NCBI GenBank assembly: GCA_026991225.1
Contig: JALXCB010000164.1
Span: forward strand, 1 to 38,773
Direction of reading: 5' to 3'
DNA: 38,773 nucleotides
DNA from: Anaerolineae bacterium
GTDB lineage: Bacteria > Chloroflexota > Anaerolineae > J102
Below, in pieces: positions 36,187-38,773 of this stretch (within the stretch, counting starts at the first letter, position 1; every line of letters begins with the position of its first letter). Below the pieces are notes generated by a model. It was not told the origin of the DNA. It ran no database searches and saw nothing but the letters and a program-made list of their open reading frames with translations. Both the position numbers and the translations under genes were made by a program.

Positions 36187-38773
36187 ATGGATTCCCCCAA
36201 CTTCCCCCGACGCGTTCTCCTCATTCTGATCACGGTCCTGGCGCTGATGGCGATTCTGCTGTGTGGGTTCGTCTGGAAACACTATCTGTTTGCATTCGAA
36301 CCAACGCCCGGGCCCGTCGCTGTGACGACAATTCCCACCACAACCGCAGAAACGTTGCCCACGGTTTCTTTCACGCAGACGCCCATCGCAGGTTCAGGCC
36401 TGCCCGACGTTTCGCAGCCGGAAGCGACGTCCGTATTCGGCAGTCTGGTTCCGGGCATGTATGTGGCGTATGACCAAGACCAATTCGAAGGCAACAATCT
36501 GGACTATGCGGCTGGCAGCCATTTGTTTGTGGCCTGGCGACTGATCGAGGATGGTCCGCGAGGGGCTTATGACTGGTCATTCATTGATAGTGCGTTGGAC
36601 AAACTCGCTCCGGGCAAGAAGGCGATTCTGCGCATTGTCACGCGTTGTCCGGATGTTGACGGGCCAGAGGGAATGCGGGACGCCTGTGCACCCAACTGGA
36701 CGCTCAATGCTGATCCCATCATTGTGGAGAACCCTCCGTGTGAAGCGCCCACCAGGCGCATGAATTACCTCAATCCCGTGGTGCAACAGGGCCTGGTGGA
36801 TATGATCCACGCCTTGGGGGATCGATATCGGGATGACGAACGGATTTCGGCCGTGGAGATTGCCATCGGGTATGGCGGCGAGCCTGTCCCTTGGCCCCAC
36901 TCCCCAACGATCTGTGATTACGCGGAACAAAAGACAGCCTATCTGGCCCGTCCCGAATATGCGTCGTCCGGAAAGGCCTGGGCCGAGTATCACAAAGAGA
37001 TTATTACGGCTTATGTCGAAGCCTTCCAGGTGAAAAAGCCCCTGACCACCATCATCAACGCGGCTTATGCCGAACGCTATCATGCAGATGTGGTGCGTCA
37101 TGCTGTGAAAAATGGCGTCGGGCTGGCGCTCACTTCATTGCACAGCGATTATAACGCCAATCGCGGCAGCGCCGATTATGTCTGTTATTGGGGATTTATT
37201 ACCGAACCCGGATTCGATAATGATTCCGAGATGGCGCAAGGGGCGTATCTCACGCAATGGGCGCCGTTGGTGGTGAACAGGGGCCGCGTTCCCATCGGGT
37301 TCGAATATAACAATCGATACGATAACACCGGACGCATTCCGCCGGAAGGGGAAGCGTTTACGCGTTGGGCCATGCTCAACGCGCTGGACAAGGGCGCTAC
37401 GTATGTGCTTGCTTTTAATGACGGCAAGGGATTCACAGGCAATATCCGCTATCCCGACGTATGGCGATTTTTCAACCGTTACGCCGGACGGGATGCGACC
37501 TCGACACCCGATGTCTGGATCGCGTTTCGCAGCCCCTGGAAAGAGGGGGCCTGGTGTCCCGACATTTACGATTATAGCTGGCATCTCACCTCCGAGTTGG
37601 AAACGCTGCCCTATGCGGATGCCGAAAGCCAGCAGAAAACCAACATGATCGACGCAGCCACGGGCGCGTTCGACATCGGCCCGAAATCCGACTGGCGCCA
37701 CTACTACGCCCGCACCACCGCGGACATCTGGCCGGTGTTCAATCTGGATGTAGATGACGCCTTCCTGTTCGATGCACCAACCCCGGTCGAGGTGGCGGTG
37801 ACTTACTTCGATCACAGCAAAGGCGGCAAGTGGGCCCTGTACTATGATAGCGCCACGGGAGAGAAGCTGGCGGGAACGGTGACGCTGACGGGAAGCAACA
37901 CCTGGAAGATCCAAACCTTCCGGCTGGATGACGCCCGCTTCGCCAATGGACTCAAGCCCTTCTCTCCTGATAGTCGCGCCAGCGGCTTCGACCTGCGTCT
38001 GGATCGGGCCGACGACGTTGACGACATTTTCAGCGTGGTGCAGGTCATCCCCGCTTTCCCGCCTTCCTCGCCCGAAGAACAAAGCATCCGCCTACAGCAG
38101 GGATTGGACGGCTTTCAAGGGTTTTCCGACACCTATTTGAGCGAATGGCAGCCCAACCAGGATTTTCATGAGAAAACGGTGCTGGCTTTGCGCATCGATA
38201 ACGTCATGACCAGCCTTCTGAAAGTCGACCTTTCGCACATTCCGCCCGGCTCCCGGATCCTCGAAGCGACCCTGCATTTCGCTCGCGTCGACCCACGCGA
38301 CCCCACCGTATGGGTGAATGCCTATGAGCTTTTGCGGGACTGGGACAAGAACGCCACCTATAACCGGGCGAGCAAAAACGTCAGATGGCAGAAGCCCGGC
38401 GCATTGGGCAGCCGCGACGCCCGCACGACGCCACTGAATCCCACCCCCGTAAGCGTCCCCAAAGGCGGGGCCGCGACCTTCGATCTGACCGAACTGGTGC
38501 AAAAATGGGTGAATGACCCTGATCAGAACCGGGGGATCATCCTGCGCGCCAAAAGCAATGCGAACAAACAATACAGCTTTGGCAGCAGTGACGCCCGCAA
38601 GCTGGCGTTGCGTCCTTATCTGGATATTCGCTTCATCCCTGGCGGATCTGCGCCCGCACCAACGCCGACGCCCGCGCCGACCAGCACGCCGATCCCGCCG
38701 ACGCCCACCCCGACGCTTCCACCCACCCTGCCTCCCACGGCCACCCCAGCGCCTCCCACGGCCACGCCAACAT
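36187..38773 (+). CDS. exported protein: glycosidase-like barrel, DNRLRE domain, Pro/Thr tail (3' end missing)
   Basis: Open from ATG 36187 to the right edge (862 codons, no stop). A basic start and one membrane anchor/signal helix (about 8-31, RRVLLILITVLALMAILLCG) lead into a Pro/Thr linker. Residues about 80-620 resemble a GH42-like or related beta/alpha-barrel glycosidase: AIGYGGEP holds E231 and PIGFEYNN holds E373, placed as the acid/base and nucleophile would be; this is an inference. A DNRLRE-type domain follows at about 636-815 (SDTYLSEWQPNQD, then W-V-N-D-P-x-x-N-R-G). From about 819 the sequence is almost only Pro, Thr and Ala, a cell-wall-spanning linker. It is preceded by a strong promoter and a weak ribosome site. 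Confidence 0.8.
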   Translation, partial: MDSPNFPRRVLLILITVLALMAILLCGFVWKHYLFAFEPTPGPVAVTTIPTTTAETLPTVSFTQTPIAGSGLPDVSQPEATSVFGSLVPGMYVAYDQDQFEGNNLDYAAGSHLFVAWRLIEDGPRGAYDWSFIDSALDKLAPGKKAILRIVTRCPDVDGPEGMRDACAPNWTLNADPIIVENPPCEAPTRRMNYLNPVVQQGLVDMIHALGDRYRDDERISAVEIAIGYGGEPVPWPHSPTICDYAEQKTAYLARPEYASSGKAWAEYHKEIITAYVEAFQVKKPLTTIINAAYAERYHADVVRHAVKNGVGLALTSLHSDYNANRGSADYVCYWGFITEPGFDNDSEMAQGAYLTQWAPLVVNRGRVPIGFEYNNRYDNTGRIPPEGEAFTRWAMLNALDKGATYVLAFNDGKGFTGNIRYPDVWRFFNRYAGRDATSTPDVWIAFRSPWKEGAWCPDIYDYSWHLTSELETLPYADAESQQKTNMIDAATGAFDIGPKSDWRHYYARTTADIWPVFNLDVDDAFLFDAPTPVEVAVTYFDHSKGGKWALYYDSATGEKLAGTVTLTGSNTWKIQTFRLDDARFANGLKPFSPDSRASGFDLRLDRADDVDDIFSVVQVIPAFPPSSPEEQSIRLQQGLDGFQGFSDTYLSEWQPNQDFHEKTVLALRIDNVMTSLLKVDLSHIPPGSRILEATLHFARVDPRDPTVWVNAYELLRDWDKNATYNRASKNVRWQKPGALGSRDARTTPLNPTPVSVPKGGAATFDLTELVQKWVNDPDQNRGIILRAKSNANKQYSFGSSDARKLALRPYLDIRFIPGGSAPAPTPTPAPTSTPIPPTPTPTLPPTLPPTATPAPPTATPT

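Noticed and set aside
1-38773. tRNA, rRNA, tmRNA, RNase P RNA or SRP RNA genes.
   Set aside because: None of their conserved cores (for example a GGTTCGAAT-type T arm in a cloverleaf context) was seen on either strand by eye.

Overview
The window is GC-rich and gene-dense. It has short four-base ATGA couplings between genes, many leaderless-looking starts, and intergenic spacers crowded with hairpin repeats. The gene content fits an environmental Chloroflexota (Anaerolineae-like) bacterium: a SPFH/NfeD pair, holB-ricT, YCF48-type and DNRLRE surface proteins with Pro/Thr tails, a menaquinone methyltransferase and a SAM-I riboswitch. This placement is an inference from style and content; no rRNA or tRNA is present to confirm it.

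Layout. 1-2535 (minus): the start of a GT-C membrane glycosyltransferase, a PspA/IM30-like coiled coil, a SPFH/stomatin protein and NfeD, a membrane-integrity group. 2949-3764: an orphan ParA. 3847-5437 (minus): nicotinate phosphoribosyltransferase and nicotinamidase, a two-gene NAD salvage operon with a palindromic operator. 5543-6219: two transposon-like multi-hairpin elements. 6220-10266: a GlcD/GlcF-type FAD/Fe-S oxidoreductase and a metallophosphoesterase. 10361-12765: another hairpin element, a hotdog thioesterase and a polyprenyl-phosphate sugar transferase. 13119-16940: a large secreted YCF48/CBM9-like/DNRLRE protein. 16978-17538: a long noncoding region with a cluster of DnaA-box-like sequences. 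17539-18903 (minus): a GT87-like membrane protein. 19274-21121: holB and ricT. 21757-26111: a tightly coupled operon of two purine-nucleoside-phosphorylase-like genes, a zinc-ribbon/TPR protein and a class II aldolase. 26278-30090: cutA, menG, a MazF-type toxin-antitoxin pair, ubiX, a PNPOx-like protein and a methyltransferase. 30323-33297: hicB, a frameshifted hicA, a dihydropyrimidinase-like amidohydrolase and RNase Z, all overlapping by ATGA. 33394-35397: promoter, SAM-I riboswitch, terminator, a Cys/Met-metabolism PLP enzyme and a nucleotidyltransferase-like gene. 35411-36101: three tandem hairpin elements bracketed by a target duplication. 36187 to the right edge: a second large DNRLRE surface protein, incomplete.

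Two results stand out. First, the dihydropyrimidinase-like enzyme carries, in the loop after its catalytic Asp, an insert of about 57 residues that reads as a primary-sigma-factor region 4 ([11 protein letters not shown] then EE...L...V.Q.E), with the usual DNA-contacting arginines lost. Second, the spacers hold a modular family of about 215-225 bp non-coding mobile elements. Each is a chain of five to six short hairpins between terminal inverted repeats. Two insertions are flanked by likely 8-9 bp target duplications, one copy combines the termini of one subfamily with the core of another, and one is triplicated in tandem with an identical 9-bp spacer.

Other themes are NAD salvage, possible methylthioadenosine/deoxyadenosine salvage, sulfur amino-acid control by SAM, and four genes whose predicted transcription start coincides with the start codon.
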